Shown: positions 9,019 to 18,743, counted from the stretch's first letter. The stretch is 64,000 nucleotides of DNA from Mucilaginibacter straminoryzae (GCF_022953055.1 NZ_JALJEJ010000006.1:124001-188000); one strand, 5' to 3'. Notes: generated by a model not told the origin, from the letters alone. Program-made: numbers and translations.

Positions 9019-9552
9019 TTAATAGATGTTCTGCTTTTTAAGCTCTTCGACTTCCGGTTGCGAAATGTCTACAATACCGTAACTCTGTACGTTAGTGATG
9101 TGCATTTCGTCCAGGATATCCACCATGTTTCTATAGATAGATTTATCGCTTGGCTTAATAATTACGAACATATCTTTACCGGTAGAAGCTTTAATCTTCT
9201 GGATGTTATCCAGTAGCGACTTCCGGATTTGGTTTTTTCCGAAACCTTCAACAGTGGGTGTAGATTTGCCTGGCTCGCCCACGTACCATTCTACCTTGTC
9301 ATTACTGCCAAGTAAGATGGTCATGGTTCTTGAAGCAGCAACGGCTAACTCATTGTCTTTCTGCTTTTCGTCCTTATCTGGCATTGCCAGGTCCATTGCT
9401 TGGGGCTTGTTTAACGTCGTGGTTAACATGAAGAACGTGATCAGCAAGAATGCAAGGTCAACCATGGCGGTTAAATCCACCCGGGTTGAGGCCTTTTTAC
9501 TTCTTACCTTCCCGCCTTTGCCCGAGTCGGAGGAGGTGTCTAATTCTGCCAT
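9019..9552 (-). CDS. exbD: ExbD/TolR-family protein (second copy)
   Basis: 177 residues with a short cytoplasmic N-terminus, one membrane helix (about 26-45, DLTAMVDLAFLLITFFMLTT) and a periplasmic domain. The Asp in TAMVDLAFL matches the conserved proton-path aspartate of ExbD. It follows another exbD by 6 bp. Bacteroidota commonly have two different ExbD proteins in one operon. Confidence 0.93.
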   Translation of the reverse strand: MAELDTSSDSGKGGKVRSKKASTRVDLTAMVDLAFLLITFFMLTTTLNKPQAMDLAMPDKDEKQKDNELAVAASRTMTILLGSNDKVEWYVGEPGKSTPTVEGFGKNQIRKSLLDNIQKIKASTGKDMFVIIKPSDKSIYRNMVDILDEMHITNVQSYGIVDISQPEVEELKKQNIY

Positions 9553-9558
9553 TGCCTG

Positions 9559-10170
9559 TTATTTAGCACTTCTTAAAGAAGTGATTAAATTGAATTTGTT
9601 AACTTTTTGCTTCTGCAGGATAGTAATCACCTTTTTTATGGTAGGATACTCCTCTTTAGCGTTTCCTTTGATAGAGATACGCATTTCTGCATTATCCAGC
9701 ACTTTATCAGCAATACGTGCTTCACGAATCCAGTGGAAAAGCTCGTTATTGTTGGTAGTATCGGCAGGGATACCTGGCTGCGTATATTTTTCGCGCTGCT
9801 CTGGTTCCATGCTCAGGAACTGCTTCATCTGGTTCATCGGTACGCCTACTGCCTGCAGGTTTGCATACTTGTTTTTCTCTTCTTGAGTAAAAGTAACGCC
9901 ATAGCGTTGTCCCATTTGCTCAAGGGTTTGAATGCGGATATTAGCACCGGTAATGTCAAAGAAAACTTTACCAGAGCCTACCACTAATGTGGCAATATCC
10001 TTCTCAGGCTGCTTAATGGTCACTGTAGAGGCCGGTGTATCAACCGGTACAGGATCCTGCTGCCTGGGTTTTGCTGTTAATATGAAAAAGGTAAGCAACA
10101 GGAATGCCACGTCGCACATAGCGGTCATGTCTGTTGTTGTACTTTTCCGTTTAATTTTTACTCTTGGCAT
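9559..10170 (-). CDS. exbD: ExbD/TolR-family protein (first copy)
   Basis: 203 residues. The N-terminus PRVKIKRKSTTTDMTAMCDV leads into a membrane helix with the conserved Asp (CDVAFLLLTFFILT). The periplasmic part is longer than in the neighbouring ExbD and carries an insert (about 95-150). It pairs with ExbB (10256-11083) to form the proton-driven motor for TonB. Confidence 0.92.
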   Translation of the reverse strand: MPRVKIKRKSTTTDMTAMCDVAFLLLTFFILTAKPRQQDPVPVDTPASTVTIKQPEKDIATLVVGSGKVFFDITGANIRIQTLEQMGQRYGVTFTQEEKNKYANLQAVGVPMNQMKQFLSMEPEQREKYTQPGIPADTTNNNELFHWIREARIADKVLDNAEMRISIKGNAKEEYPTIKKVITILQKQKVNKFNLITSLRSAK

Positions 10171-10255
10171 TTTCGTATTTTTTTAAATATAAAGTGATAA
10201 CGTTATAAACATCCTGCCCTGTATAGGGCAGGACTAAAACTATACACTAAATATT

Positions 10256-11083
10256 TTAACGTTTGTGAGATGCAGCAAAAGTTTGCACAAGGCTGAAGCC
10301 GGTTTCGTCGATAGCGTAAGTCAGTTTATCAATCTTCGAAGTAAAGATGTTATAGAAGATAATTGATAAACATGAAGTTAAGATACCGATCGCAGTGTTG
10401 ATCAACGCTTCAGAGATACCAGATGCAAGCTGAGTTGAGCTGGCAGCACCTGAAGTTGCTAACGCTGCGAAAGCCGAGATCATACCACGTACTGTACCTA
10501 ACAGACCGGTTAATGTACCGATAGATACCAGTGTAGCGATGATGGTTAAGTTTTGCTCCAGCATCGGCATTTCTAATGCAGTTGCTTCTTCAATATCTTT
10601 TTGGATAGCCAATACTTTCTGATCTACGTCAAGGTTTGGCTCGTTTTCCATTTCACGGTATTTTTTCAGACCTGATTTGATTACGTTAGCCACAGAACCT
10701 TTTTGTTTGTCGCATTCTGCAACAGCAGCGTCAATGCTGCCTTGGTTAAGGTAAGCCTGGATCTTTTTCACAAATGTATCTACGCTGCTTGTACCAGAAG
10801 CTTTACCGATAACAATGAAACGCTCGATAGCAAAGATGAACACCATTAAAAGGTAAGTTACCAGTACAGGTACAATTGGACCACCTTTGTGGATAGTTCC
10901 GAAGTAATCTGCTGGTTCGCCCTCTGGATTACCACCTCTGAAGTGGCTTGGATCGCCAAGGATAAACATGTAAATAAGAACTGCTACAACGAAAGCAATA
11001 GGAATTGCCAATGTAGCAAAAATCGCTGAAGAACCTGAGCTTTCCTTTTTAACCGGTGTCGTTGGTTTTGGTGCGTTTGCCAT
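10256..11083 (-). CDS. exbB: ExbB/TolQ/MotA proton channel family protein
   Basis: 275 residues, inner-membrane component of the Ton motor. Membrane helices appear near 20-42, 75-95, 185-210 and 225-250. The C-terminal block NLTIIATLVSIGTLTGLLGT with VRGMISAF is the MotA/TolQ/ExbB signature. First gene of the operon; an AT-rich leader of about 80 bp precedes its ATG. Confidence 0.93.
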   Translation of the reverse strand: MANAPKPTTPVKKESSGSSAIFATLAIPIAFVVAVLIYMFILGDPSHFRGGNPEGEPADYFGTIHKGGPIVPVLVTYLLMVFIFAIERFIVIGKASGTSSVDTFVKKIQAYLNQGSIDAAVAECDKQKGSVANVIKSGLKKYREMENEPNLDVDQKVLAIQKDIEEATALEMPMLEQNLTIIATLVSIGTLTGLLGTVRGMISAFAALATSGAASSTQLASGISEALINTAIGILTSCLSIIFYNIFTSKIDKLTYAIDETGFSLVQTFAASHKR

Positions 11084-11459
11084 TACTTTTTTAAATTTAG
11101 TTTTAGTTTTTGTTTATAATATAAAGTTAATTAATGTGCGCTTTTGCGAATAACAAATCTAATATTTTATCAAGACAAAAAACCGAAATGTTATTTTAAA
11201 AAATTATTAAGGTTTAAACTCTTTAGCCTGTTAAGTTATTCATAAACTACAATAGGTTTGTAAAATTGTATTCCTATCAACAATTTTTTACAATAAAAAC
11301 TATTTTTTTTAAGAATATCAAGTTGCCTTACGCAAAAAGTGTGTTACTAACACTTTTAACGATTAAACAGCATCCGCGTGCCGTGGCAATTGTGACTAAT
11401 AAACAGGCGATTATGTTTTGCTTGTGAATAAAATTTAATTCAAACAAATTAAAACGGGC
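11084..11459 (-). promoter_or_regulatory. Upstream region of exbB with a candidate promoter
   Basis: 376-bp AT-rich gap without a gene. On the minus strand TAGATTTG (11161-11154) fits the -7 consensus and would start the Ton operon with a leader of about 65 nt. No clear -33 box at the best spacing was found. Nothing else is seen. Confidence 0.4.
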
Positions 11460-11798
11460 TTAACCACCAGCCTTTTTCGCCTTATAACCCATGGTCTGTA
11501 GCACCGGCAGCAGTTTATCCCTGAAATCGCCCTGTATCAATACCTCGCCGTCTTTTACGGAACCACCTGTACCACATTTAGATTTTAGTTGCTTTCCGAG
11601 TGTTTCCAGGTCATCTTCCTTTCCAACGAACCCATTTATACGGGTCACCAGTTTACCCCCACCTTTCCGGTCCAGAAAAATTTTCAGGTTCTGCTGCTGT
11701 GGCGGAAGCGTTTCGTGCGCAGATTCCTGCTCATGCTGATATTGAAAATCCGGGTCTGTAGAATAAACTACGCCCTGGAAGCCTTTATTTTTCGCCAT
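11460..11798 (-). CDS. SUI1/eIF1-like translation factor (YciH family)
   Basis: 112 residues. The C-terminal half (about 35-110) is the SUI1 fold with the typical [20 protein letters not shown] segment and [18 protein letters not shown]. Bacterial members resemble eukaryotic eIF1 and are thought to influence initiation fidelity. Its start lies 14 nt inside the end of the lipid kinase gene, so the two are probably co-translated. Confidence 0.9.
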   Translation of the reverse strand: MAKNKGFQGVVYSTDPDFQYQHEQESAHETLPPQQQNLKIFLDRKGGGKLVTRINGFVGKEDDLETLGKQLKSKCGTGGSVKDGEVLIQGDFRDKLLPVLQTMGYKAKKAGG

Positions 11799-12696
11799 TG
11801 TTGTTCTCTTTATACTGCTTGCCTACAATTACCTTTAATATACGCGGTACTACTTCAATTTCGGCGTCCGGTCCCAATAATTGGGGTTCACCGTCCAGGT
11901 GTACAGGTCCCGCCTGCTGGCGCTTCACTTCAATATGCCTGCCCTTGATGATCTCCACATAATCGCTTTTATCCGCCGTTTTATTAAACATCCGCAATCC
12001 CATTTCCGGGAAGCGGTACAGCGGGAACGGCTTAATCACGCAAACATCCAGCAAGCCATCCTGTACAGAAGCATGCGGCGCTACGTGGGCATTATTACCA
12101 AACTGCGATGAATTAGCGAAACTGAGCATAAACGCTTCGCGGTCGTAATGCTTCCCATCAATATTTAACTGGTAACGTTGCGATTTATAGGTGGTTATTT
12201 CCTTAACAGAGGATTTGAAGTAAGTAATAAACCCGCGGCTTTTCTGGTGCGAAAATACTTCGCTGATGTGGGCATCGAAACCCATACCCGCCATATTAAA
12301 AAACCATTGCCCGTTTATCCTCGCCCCATCTATCACCTCTACATAATAGTGATTTAACGTCCGGATGGCTTCGGCCGTATCCATCGGTATACTTAAAAAA
12401 CGCGAAAGGCCATTGCCGGATCCGTAAGGTAATATCGCAAATACGGCTGCTGTACCGGCCAGGGCAGAAGCTATTTCATTCACCGTTCCATCACCACCCA
12501 CGGCAACTACCAGGTCGTAAACTCCAACAGCTTTGCTTGCCAATTCATGGGCCTGGCCATGTGCGCGCGTAAATTCGATATGATAGGTAAATATTTCCGG
12601 ATCTAAAAAGCGCTTAATCAGTTCCGGCACTTTATCTTTTGTCTTTCCTCCCGAAATAGGATTAATAATGAATAACGCTTTCTTTTTCAACTCCAA
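11785..12696 (-). CDS. Diacylglycerol/lipid kinase family protein
   Basis: 303 residues of the DAGK catalytic family (DagK/YegS/LcbK type), which phosphorylates diacylglycerol or a related lipid with ATP. Motifs are [14 protein letters not shown] at the N-terminus, the nucleotide loop [16 protein letters not shown] (near residue 63) and [11 protein letters not shown]. The C-terminal half is the usual beta-sandwich ending HLDGEPQ. The exact lipid cannot be read from sequence. Confidence 0.9.
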   Translation of the reverse strand: MELKKKALFIINPISGGKTKDKVPELIKRFLDPEIFTYHIEFTRAHGQAHELASKAVGVYDLVVAVGGDGTVNEIASALAGTAAVFAILPYGSGNGLSRFLSIPMDTAEAIRTLNHYYVEVIDGARINGQWFFNMAGMGFDAHISEVFSHQKSRGFITYFKSSVKEITTYKSQRYQLNIDGKHYDREAFMLSFANSSQFGNNAHVAPHASVQDGLLDVCVIKPFPLYRFPEMGLRMFNKTADKSDYVEIIKGRHIEVKRQQAGPVHLDGEPQLLGPDAEIEVVPRILKVIVGKQYKENNNGEK

Positions 12697-12761
12697 ACAA
12701 TAAGCTTCAAAAGTAAACCTTATTTGGCGTTAATTAAAAATGTTTTAATTTTGACGCCCGA

Positions 12762-12834
12762 AAGTGGACTGATTTAGTCGCCGCGTATCTGTTGCGCTGC
12801 TTGGATTGCAACCACATAAAAAAGTGCTAAAACC
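12762..12834 (+). ncRNA. SAM-II-type riboswitch upstream of metK
   Basis: Matches the SAM-II (SAM-alpha) layout. P1 strand GTGG at 12764 pairs with CCAC at 12812. The conserved CTGATTT follows the first strand, TTGCAACCAC closes it, and the tail ATAAAAAAGTGCTAAAA corresponds to the pseudoknot 3' strand region. Unlike short alphaproteobacterial versions, the P1 loop holds an extra hairpin (GCCGCG at 12780 with CGCTGC at 12795, one mismatch). The gene downstream makes SAM synthetase, the expected target. The element ends directly before the ATG of a 17-codon ORF, not before metK. Confidence 0.8.
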
Positions 12835-12888
12835 ATGCTTCTTTTTTGTTTGTGCCGGCTACTTCGTCCCGCTTTATTTAACTTATAA
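12835..12888 (+). CDS. 17-codon leader ORF between riboswitch and metK
   Basis: ATG at 12835 opens a frame reading [17 protein letters not shown], ending TAA two bases before the metK ATG. The riboswitch 3' strand (GCTAAAA) ends about two bases before this ATG, which is where SAM-II elements normally place the start codon they control. Translation of the leader would bring ribosomes to the metK start, so coupled regulation is likely. The peptide has two Cys and two Arg. No database check was possible. Confidence 0.5.
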   Translation: MLLFCLCRLLRPALFNL

Positions 12889-12890
12889 TT

Positions 12891-14141
12891 ATGCCATATT
12901 TATTCACTTCAGAATCAGTTTCAGAGGGGCATCCCGATAAAGTTGCCGATCAGATATCAGACGCGTTAATCGATAACTTTTTAGCGTTCGATCCCGAATC
13001 TAAGGTTGCATGCGAAACCCTGGTAACCACCGGGCAGGTGATCCTGGCGGGCGAGGTAAAATCAAAAACCTACCTTGATGTTCAAAAAATTGCGCGCGAG
13101 GTGATTAACCGCATCGGTTACACCAAAGGCGAATACATGTTTGATGGCAGCTCTTGCGGTGTGCTTTCGGCCATCCACGAGCAGTCACCGGATATCAATC
13201 AAGGCGTTGAGCGTAAAGAAAAACAAGAGCAAGGCGCCGGCGACCAGGGGATGATGTTTGGCTACGCTACCAAAGAAACGGACAACTATATGCCGTTAGC
13301 GCTGGATATTGCCCATGCGTTGTTAATTGAACTGGCAGCCATCCGTCGTGAAAACAGCGAAATCAAATACCTGCGCCCGGATGCAAAATCACAAGTAACA
13401 CTGGAGTATGATGATAACAACCAGCCGCAACGTATAGATGCGATTGTGATCTCTACCCAGCACGACGATTTTGATACCGAAGAAGCGATGCTGGCGAAAA
13501 TCCGTGAGGATATCATCAACATCCTGATCCCGCGCGTGAAAGCCCGTTACCCTAAATACGCCCACTTCTTTAACGAAGCCATTAAATATCACATCAACCC
13601 GACCGGTAAATTCGTGATCGGTGGTCCGCATGGGGATACCGGCTTAACCGGACGCAAGATTATTGTAGATACTTACGGTGGTAAAGGCGCACACGGTGGT
13701 GGTGCTTTCTCTGGAAAAGACCCATCTAAAGTAGACCGCTCTGCTGCGTACGCTACCCGCCACATCGCTAAAAACCTGGTAGCTGCAGGTATTTGCGACG
13801 AAGTATTGGTGCAGGTTTCTTACGCTATAGGCGTTGCCCAACCCATGGGTATCTATGTAAACACTTATGGCACTGCAAAAGTGGACTTCAACGATGGCGA
13901 GATTGCAAAGAAGGTAGAAAGCATTTTTGACATGCGCCCTTATGCTATTGAAACCCGTTTTAAATTGCGCAACCCTATCTACAGCGAAACTGCTGCTTAC
14001 GGCCACTTTGGCAAACCAAGCACAACCGTTTCTAAAACCTTTGTTAGCCCAGATGGCAGCAAATTAGAAAAAGAAGTAGAATTATTTACCTGGGAAAAAC
14101 TGGATTATGTTGATCAGGTGAAAGCTGCTTTTAATTTGTAG
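12891..14141 (+). CDS. metK: S-adenosylmethionine synthetase (MetK)
   Basis: Methionine adenosyltransferase: ATP + Met + H2O to SAM + phosphate + diphosphate, in the cytoplasm. 416 residues with family motifs [20 protein letters not shown] at the start, [12 protein letters not shown] (near 116) and the P-loop-like [16 protein letters not shown] (near 265). Regulation is probably by the SAM-II element just upstream, giving end-product repression. A strong terminator follows, so it is likely monocistronic apart from the leader ORF. Confidence 0.98.
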   Translation: MPYLFTSESVSEGHPDKVADQISDALIDNFLAFDPESKVACETLVTTGQVILAGEVKSKTYLDVQKIAREVINRIGYTKGEYMFDGSSCGVLSAIHEQSPDINQGVERKEKQEQGAGDQGMMFGYATKETDNYMPLALDIAHALLIELAAIRRENSEIKYLRPDAKSQVTLEYDDNNQPQRIDAIVISTQHDDFDTEEAMLAKIREDIINILIPRVKARYPKYAHFFNEAIKYHINPTGKFVIGGPHGDTGLTGRKIIVDTYGGKGAHGGGAFSGKDPSKVDRSAAYATRHIAKNLVAAGICDEVLVQVSYAIGVAQPMGIYVNTYGTAKVDFNDGEIAKKVESIFDMRPYAIETRFKLRNPIYSETAAYGHFGKPSTTVSKTFVSPDGSKLEKEVELFTWEKLDYVDQVKAAFNL

Positions 14142-14163
14142 TAATTGATCCTGCAATAACCGA

Positions 14164-14200
14164 ACAGGCGCCCTGGTTTTCGGGGCGCCTGTTTTATTTT
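14164..14200 (+). terminator. Rho-independent terminator after metK
   Basis: ACAGGCGCCC and GGGGCGCCTGT arms around a short loop are followed by TTTATTTT, 22 bp beyond the metK stop. Confidence 0.9.
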
Positions 14201-14271
14201 ATAACGCTGCTTTACCGATTTTAATTAAACAAGACCGGCGGGTATCCCGTTTCCTGTTTAACTTTACCCGC

Positions 14272-14835
14272 ATGGAACACCCGACGCACAACCCCTGGAA
14301 AATTACCGGACAAAAAGAAATCTACGATAACAAATGGATCAACGTAACCGAGTACCAGGTGATCAATCCATCTGGCAACCCGGGGATCTATGGTAAAATT
14401 CATTATAAAAACAGGGCCATTGGCGTTATCGCGCTCGATGAAGAATTGAACATCTATTTAGTTGGGCAGTACCGTTTCGTACTCGATCAGTATACGTGGG
14501 AGATACCCGAGGGTGGCGGCCCGTTAGGTACAGAACCTTTGGATGGTGCCAAACGCGAACTGCTGGAAGAAACCGGACTAATAGCCAAAAAGTGGACTAA
14601 AATACAAGACTTCCATTTATCCAATTCTGTAAATGACGAGTTCGGGCATATTTTTCTGGCGCAGGATTTAGAACAGCATGAAGCCGAGCCAGAGGATACC
14701 GAAGAACTAATTGTGAAGAAAGTTCCCTTTGAGCAGGCCTACCAAATGGTGTTGAATAACGAAATAACAGATTCACTTTCTGTTGCCGGGATACTGCGCG
14801 TAAAGATTATGTTATTGGAAAAGACTTTGCCCTAA
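14272..14835 (+). CDS. NUDIX hydrolase, ADP-ribose pyrophosphatase-like
   Basis: 187 residues. The Nudix helix region reads IPEGGGPLGTEPLDGAKREL followed by LEETGL, near residues 80-105. The REXXEEXG core is intact, but the first Glu of the classical box is shifted by one residue. Proteins of this group cleave nucleoside-diphosphate-sugars such as ADP-ribose, as housecleaning enzymes. A TAACTTTA box (about 14253-14260) 12 bases before the ATG could be its -7 element. Confidence 0.85.
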   Translation: MEHPTHNPWKITGQKEIYDNKWINVTEYQVINPSGNPGIYGKIHYKNRAIGVIALDEELNIYLVGQYRFVLDQYTWEIPEGGGPLGTEPLDGAKRELLEETGLIAKKWTKIQDFHLSNSVNDEFGHIFLAQDLEQHEAEPEDTEELIVKKVPFEQAYQMVLNNEITDSLSVAGILRVKIMLLEKTLP

Positions 14836-14840
14836 GCACT

Positions 14841-14870
14841 TTTGCCGAAAAGCATAAATCCCTAACTTTG
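14841..14870 (+). promoter_or_regulatory. Bacteroidota promoter of the acyltransferase gene
   Basis: TTTG at 14841-14844, an 18-nt spacer and TAACTTTG at 14863-14870 fit the -33/-7 consensus very well. The expected transcript start is at or next to the ATG at 14878. Confidence 0.65.
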
Positions 14871-14877
14871 ACCGCTA

Positions 14878-15627
14878 ATGAAAAAAGTTTTCGGATATAT
14901 TTTATCTCCAATACATTATATCGCCTTCGGTTTGCTGTTGGGCATTTTCCAGCCTATACAATGGATCTGTTACCGTGCTTTTGGTTACCGCGCACATAAA
15001 TATTCTGTTGATATTCTGAATTCGCTGCTTACTGCTACCTATTATTTATTAGGAAACCGCGTTAGCTTCGTGAACAAACAAAACCTGCCAACCAACCGCT
15101 CGATCATTTTTGTAGCGAATCACCAGAGCATGTATGACATCCCCCCGCTAATCTGGAAACTGGCGCCATGGCATGCTAAATTCATCTCTAAAATTGAACT
15201 GACAAAAGGCATCCCTTCCATTTCTTATAACCTGAAGGTGGGCGGTGGCGCGAATATCGACCGTAAAGATCCGCGGCAATCTATTACCGAACTGATGAAA
15301 CTGGGCCAGCGCATGAAGGAAAACGTATGGTCTACCGTGATATTTCCCGAAGGCACCCGCTCTAAAGATGGTAACGTTCGCGCTTTTCAATCAGCCGGTA
15401 TTGCTACCATCCTGAAAAAATGCCCGGACGCCTTAATTGTGCCCATTGCAATAGAAAATGCGTGGAAGATGGTGCAGTACGGAACTTTCCCGCTGAGCAC
15501 TTTCGAGCATTTGAAATTTACGGTACTACCGGCAATTGAGGTAAATAAACGCCCTGCTGACGAAGTGGTGAAGGAAGCCGAAGCGGAAATTAAAAAGTTT
15601 TTGGGGCAAGATTTGGACCCTCTCTAA
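14878..15627 (+). CDS. 1-acyl-glycerol-3-phosphate acyltransferase (PlsC family)
   Basis: 249 residues. An N-terminal hydrophobic segment (about 7-30) anchors it to the inner membrane. The catalytic NHX4D box is NHQSMYD (His82, Asp87), and the substrate-binding block is FPEGTRSKDG near 158. It acylates lysophosphatidate to phosphatidate in phospholipid synthesis, although related enzymes acylate other lipids. Confidence 0.9.
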   Translation: MKKVFGYILSPIHYIAFGLLLGIFQPIQWICYRAFGYRAHKYSVDILNSLLTATYYLLGNRVSFVNKQNLPTNRSIIFVANHQSMYDIPPLIWKLAPWHAKFISKIELTKGIPSISYNLKVGGGANIDRKDPRQSITELMKLGQRMKENVWSTVIFPEGTRSKDGNVRAFQSAGIATILKKCPDALIVPIAIENAWKMVQYGTFPLSTFEHLKFTVLPAIEVNKRPADEVVKEAEAEIKKFLGQDLDPL

Positions 15628-15693
15628 ATCTCTCCCCAATAGGGAGAGACTTTTATTTTCACCCTCTCTTTTGGAGAGGGCTGGGGAGAGGCT
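15628..15693. repeat. CCTCTCC/GGAGAGG palindromic repeat between convergent genes
   Basis: Two nested hairpins: CTCTCCCC...GGGAGAG followed by CTTTTATTTT, and CCCTCTC...GAGAGGG. The second half, GGAGAGGGCTGGGGAGAGGC, closely resembles the repeat at 19625-19731. It probably acts as a bidirectional terminator for the acyltransferase and the LytTR operon. Confidence 0.65.
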
Positions 15694-16425
15694 TCAAATA
15701 TTCTTATCCTCTATTTTATCAAAAAAGGCGTCGCGGTAGGTGTCACCTATCGGGATGATCTTGTCGCCGATACTGATGCGGCTACGCTCAATACTATCGA
15801 TCTTATTTAGCGCTACAATATATGACTTATGCACCCTGACGAAGTGCTTTTCGGGTAAAGCGTCCTCCATTTTCTTCATGCCCTGGAGCGTAATGATGCG
15901 TTCATCCGGGGTGAAAATGGAAATATAATCCTTTAACCCCTCGATGAAGAGAATATCGTGCAGGTAAACTTTCTGAATTTTATGTTCGGTTTTTACGAAA
16001 ATAAAATCGCTCATGAAATCATCATACTGCGCGGGGGGCGGTTCTTCTTTAGCTATAGATGCTGCCGCCGGACGGATCATGCCCTGGGCTTTTTGCACCG
16101 ATTTAAAAAACCGGTCGAACGCAATAGGTTTCAGCAAATAATCAACCACATCCAGTTCGTAACCTTCCAAGGCATATTGCGGGTAAGCCGTCGTCAGTAT
16201 CACCTTTGCTTTTCCATTGGCGATTTTTAAGAACTGCAGGCCGGTAAGCTCTGGCATCTGTACATCTAAGAATACCAGATCAATGCCGCCATCCTGAACA
16301 GTCGTCAACGCTTCAATAGGATTGGTGGTCGATTTAATCAACTGCAGAAACGGCACCTTGGAGATATAATCTTCTACAATATGCAGGGCCAGGGGCTCGT
16401 CATCAACTACAAGGCATCTGATCAT
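15694..16425 (-). CDS. LytTR-family response regulator
   Basis: 243 residues: a receiver domain (1-125) with the acidic pair VDDEP, phospho-acceptor Asp54 in LVFLDVQMPE and Lys near 104, then a LytTR DNA-binding domain (about 140-240) with FIFVKTEHKIQKV and FVRVHKSYIVALNKI. Encoded 2 bp after its kinase. Targets are unknown; the divergent ABC exporter is the obvious candidate. Confidence 0.94.
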   Translation of the reverse strand: MIRCLVVDDEPLALHIVEDYISKVPFLQLIKSTTNPIEALTTVQDGGIDLVFLDVQMPELTGLQFLKIANGKAKVILTTAYPQYALEGYELDVVDYLLKPIAFDRFFKSVQKAQGMIRPAAASIAKEEPPPAQYDDFMSDFIFVKTEHKIQKVYLHDILFIEGLKDYISIFTPDERIITLQGMKKMEDALPEKHFVRVHKSYIVALNKIDSIERSRISIGDKIIPIGDTYRDAFFDKIEDKNI

Positions 16426-16427
16426 GG

Positions 16428-17441
16428 CTATAAATCTAATGATAATTCACAAGAATAGGTTTCCGGCTTGTCGTGTATCTCCAACTTATACTTTCCCGGG
16501 TATAATAGGTCTAACCTTCGTTGAACATTACTTAGACCGATACCACCTGCCGCATCGCGGTTGTGGCTATGCTTTTTATTCCGTAGATAAAAACTAAGGT
16601 GATGGTCGCTAACGGCGATCACAATATCGATTGGGTTGGCGGCATCATTTGCCAAACCATGCTTAAAGGCGTTCTCCACAAAAGCAATTAATAATAATGG
16701 CACTATCTGCTGGTTGGTCACTACACCATTGATGGTATAATTTACATAAGCCTTATTACCAAACCTGATCTTTTGCAGATCTATATAATTCTGTACATAC
16801 TGCAGCTCTTTACCCAGGTCTACCTTGTTATCATTACACTCATAAAGCATGTAACGCATAATTTCCGACAGCTTTAGCACAGCCTCCGGCGTAGTTTCAG
16901 ATTTCTGGTAAGCCAGCGAATAAATAGTATTCAACGAATTGAACAGAAAATGTGGGTTGATCTGCGACTTCAGGAAGGAAAGCTCTGCACTTAACCGCTG
17001 GTTTTCCAAATCGCGCTGCACACGTTCGTTATTAAACCAATCCGTAGCAAACTTTAGTGCAATACTTAAGAATATAAATACCAGGCTGGTAAAAAAGGAA
17101 CTGACGAAGTATTGCCCAAAGGTGAGTACCTGCCCTTTCTCGCGCACCAGGATGTAAGGCTTAAATAAAAGCGCCAAACCATATTTATCTATCCCCACGA
17201 TGACCACCGCTATTAACAGTACCAGTGCATAAAGCTTGAATCTCTTTTTATCCAGGTAACGGGGGATGAGAACGTATAGGTTGAGATAGAAAAAACCGAT
17301 GTTAATAATGCCGTAAAGCACAAAGATTACCAGCAAGCGCGGCATGCTCATCTTGGTGTTGTTGTGCACAAAAAACACGAAGAACGAGATCATGCTGATC
17401 CAAAAGAGGAAATGCCAGAAGACCTGCCAGCTTTTTTTCAT
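16428..17441 (-). CDS. LytS/YehU-type sensor histidine kinase
   Basis: About 337 residues from the ATG at 17441. The frame is open to 17552, but the extra 37 residues are charged and precede a normal MKKSWQVFWHFLFW membrane start. Four membrane helices fill the first 140 residues. Then comes the His_kinase domain with the phospho-His in SQINPHFLFNSLNTIY and an ATPase domain with VENAFKHG and GGIGLSNVQRRL. There is no extracytoplasmic sensor domain, so it probably senses a membrane-linked signal. It forms a two-gene operon with the LytTR regulator. Confidence 0.92.
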   Translation of the reverse strand: MKKSWQVFWHFLFWISMISFFVFFVHNNTKMSMPRLLVIFVLYGIINIGFFYLNLYVLIPRYLDKKRFKLYALVLLIAVVIVGIDKYGLALLFKPYILVREKGQVLTFGQYFVSSFFTSLVFIFLSIALKFATDWFNNERVQRDLENQRLSAELSFLKSQINPHFLFNSLNTIYSLAYQKSETTPEAVLKLSEIMRYMLYECNDNKVDLGKELQYVQNYIDLQKIRFGNKAYVNYTINGVVTNQQIVPLLLIAFVENAFKHGLANDAANPIDIVIAVSDHHLSFYLRNKKHSHNRDAAGGIGLSNVQRRLDLLYPGKYKLEIHDKPETYSCELSLDL

Positions 17442-17637
17442 TGCTTTAAAAATACTATTATTAGCGGGGTTATGTATTTCAATTATATCTAAGTAATGCT
17501 TTGATCGATGAACGGGCATTTTGTTACGACGAACCGGCGCCAGCCTGTTCATCTATAATTCGCGCCTGTTGGTCTAATACTTTTTAGCAGGAAATTTTTT
17601 CTGTATTCCTTTGTAGTGTTAAATCGATCACAAGACA

Positions 17638-17844
17638 ATGAAAAAGTTAGTAAGCCACCTTAATCCATTTATACTGTTATTAATCCCGGTATTAATTGCC
17701 CTGGTTATGGGTATTGGTTATCAGGCAGAACAAGCTAAACAAATTGCTGAAAACACAAACACCCCTCACGCCACCTCTTTATTTTACAAGAGCGTAGGTT
17801 TAGTTAAAGCTGTTTGTGCTATCGCCCAGCAACAATTATGGTAA
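17638..17844 (+). CDS. Small membrane protein upstream of an ABC exporter
   Basis: 68 residues: a short basic start, one hydrophobic helix (about 9-27, NPFILLLIPVLIALVMGIGY), then a polar segment and a second weakly hydrophobic stretch. Its stop overlaps the start of the ATPase gene (ATGGTAA), so it is very probably translated. Function unknown. It lies 197 bp from the divergent kinase start. Confidence 0.65.
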   Translation: MKKLVSHLNPFILLLIPVLIALVMGIGYQAEQAKQIAENTNTPHATSLFYKSVGLVKAVCAIAQQQLW

Positions 17845-18743
17845 TCAGAACAGAGGAGCTATCATTTAACTTCGGCAATCAGCAGGTAGTTAAATCGCTC
17901 TCACTGAACGTACCATCTAATAGCATCTATGGTTTTTTAGGCCCTAACGGCGCCGGAAAAACTACCACGATAAAAATGCTGCTCAACCTGCTTAAAACGC
18001 AGTACGGCAGCATTTATATTTTTGAGCAGGAACTGAACAAAAATCGCGTCCAGATACTTTCGCAAATTGGTTCGCTGATAGAACAACCTGCTATCTACAG
18101 CCACCTCACCGGAAAAGAAAACCTTTTGAACCGTGCCATGCTGGTACAGGTAGCTAAAAACCGGGTCGACGATATCCTGAAACTGGTTCAGCTGGACCAT
18201 GCAGCAGATAAAAAAGCAGGTAAGTATTCTTTAGGGATGAAGCAAAGGCTGGGTATAGGCCTGGCATTACTGGCCGACCCTAAACTGCTGATCCTGGATG
18301 AACCCACCAACGGCCTTGACCCTAACGGAATTATCGAAATGCGCGAATTACTGATTGACCTGGTGAGAAACCATGATAAAACAGTGTTCGTTTCCAGCCA
18401 CCTTCTGTCAGAAGTAGAGAAAATGGCGACGCATGTGGGCATTATCAACCATGGCGAGTTATTGTTCCAGGGAAGCATTACCGAATTAAGGGATGTGAGC
18501 AAACCGCTGATACATATTGAAACGGAAGATAACGTAGCCGCAGCGAATTTTCTGATGAAACAGAACATCATCCCTGTTGAAGTTAAAGATGAAGGTATTT
18601 TGGCGCCATATATCAGCCGTGAGGATATGGGCCGTGTTAACAGCTTGCTTACCGGCAACGGCTACCAGGTATACAGCATCTGTAAGCAACAGAAAGACCT
18701 GGAGAAACTTTTTCTGGACATTACAAAAAAGGCACAAGCATGA
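17838..18743 (+). CDS. ABC transporter ATP-binding protein
   Basis: About 301 residues from the ATG at 17838. Walker A GPNGAGKTTT (near residue 38), signature YSLGMKQRLGIG, Walker B LLILDEPTNGLDPNG and the switch His in VSSHLLSE are all intact. The C-terminal 80 residues are typical of the BcrA/CcmA-like exporter ATPases. The permease gene overlaps its end by 4 nt. Location beside a LytTR two-component system resembles antibiotic/bacteriocin-protection exporters; the substrate is inference. Confidence 0.93.
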   Translation: MVIRTEELSFNFGNQQVVKSLSLNVPSNSIYGFLGPNGAGKTTTIKMLLNLLKTQYGSIYIFEQELNKNRVQILSQIGSLIEQPAIYSHLTGKENLLNRAMLVQVAKNRVDDILKLVQLDHAADKKAGKYSLGMKQRLGIGLALLADPKLLILDEPTNGLDPNGIIEMRELLIDLVRNHDKTVFVSSHLLSEVEKMATHVGIINHGELLFQGSITELRDVSKPLIHIETEDNVAAANFLMKQNIIPVEVKDEGILAPYISREDMGRVNSLLTGNGYQVYSICKQQKDLEKLFLDITKKAQA

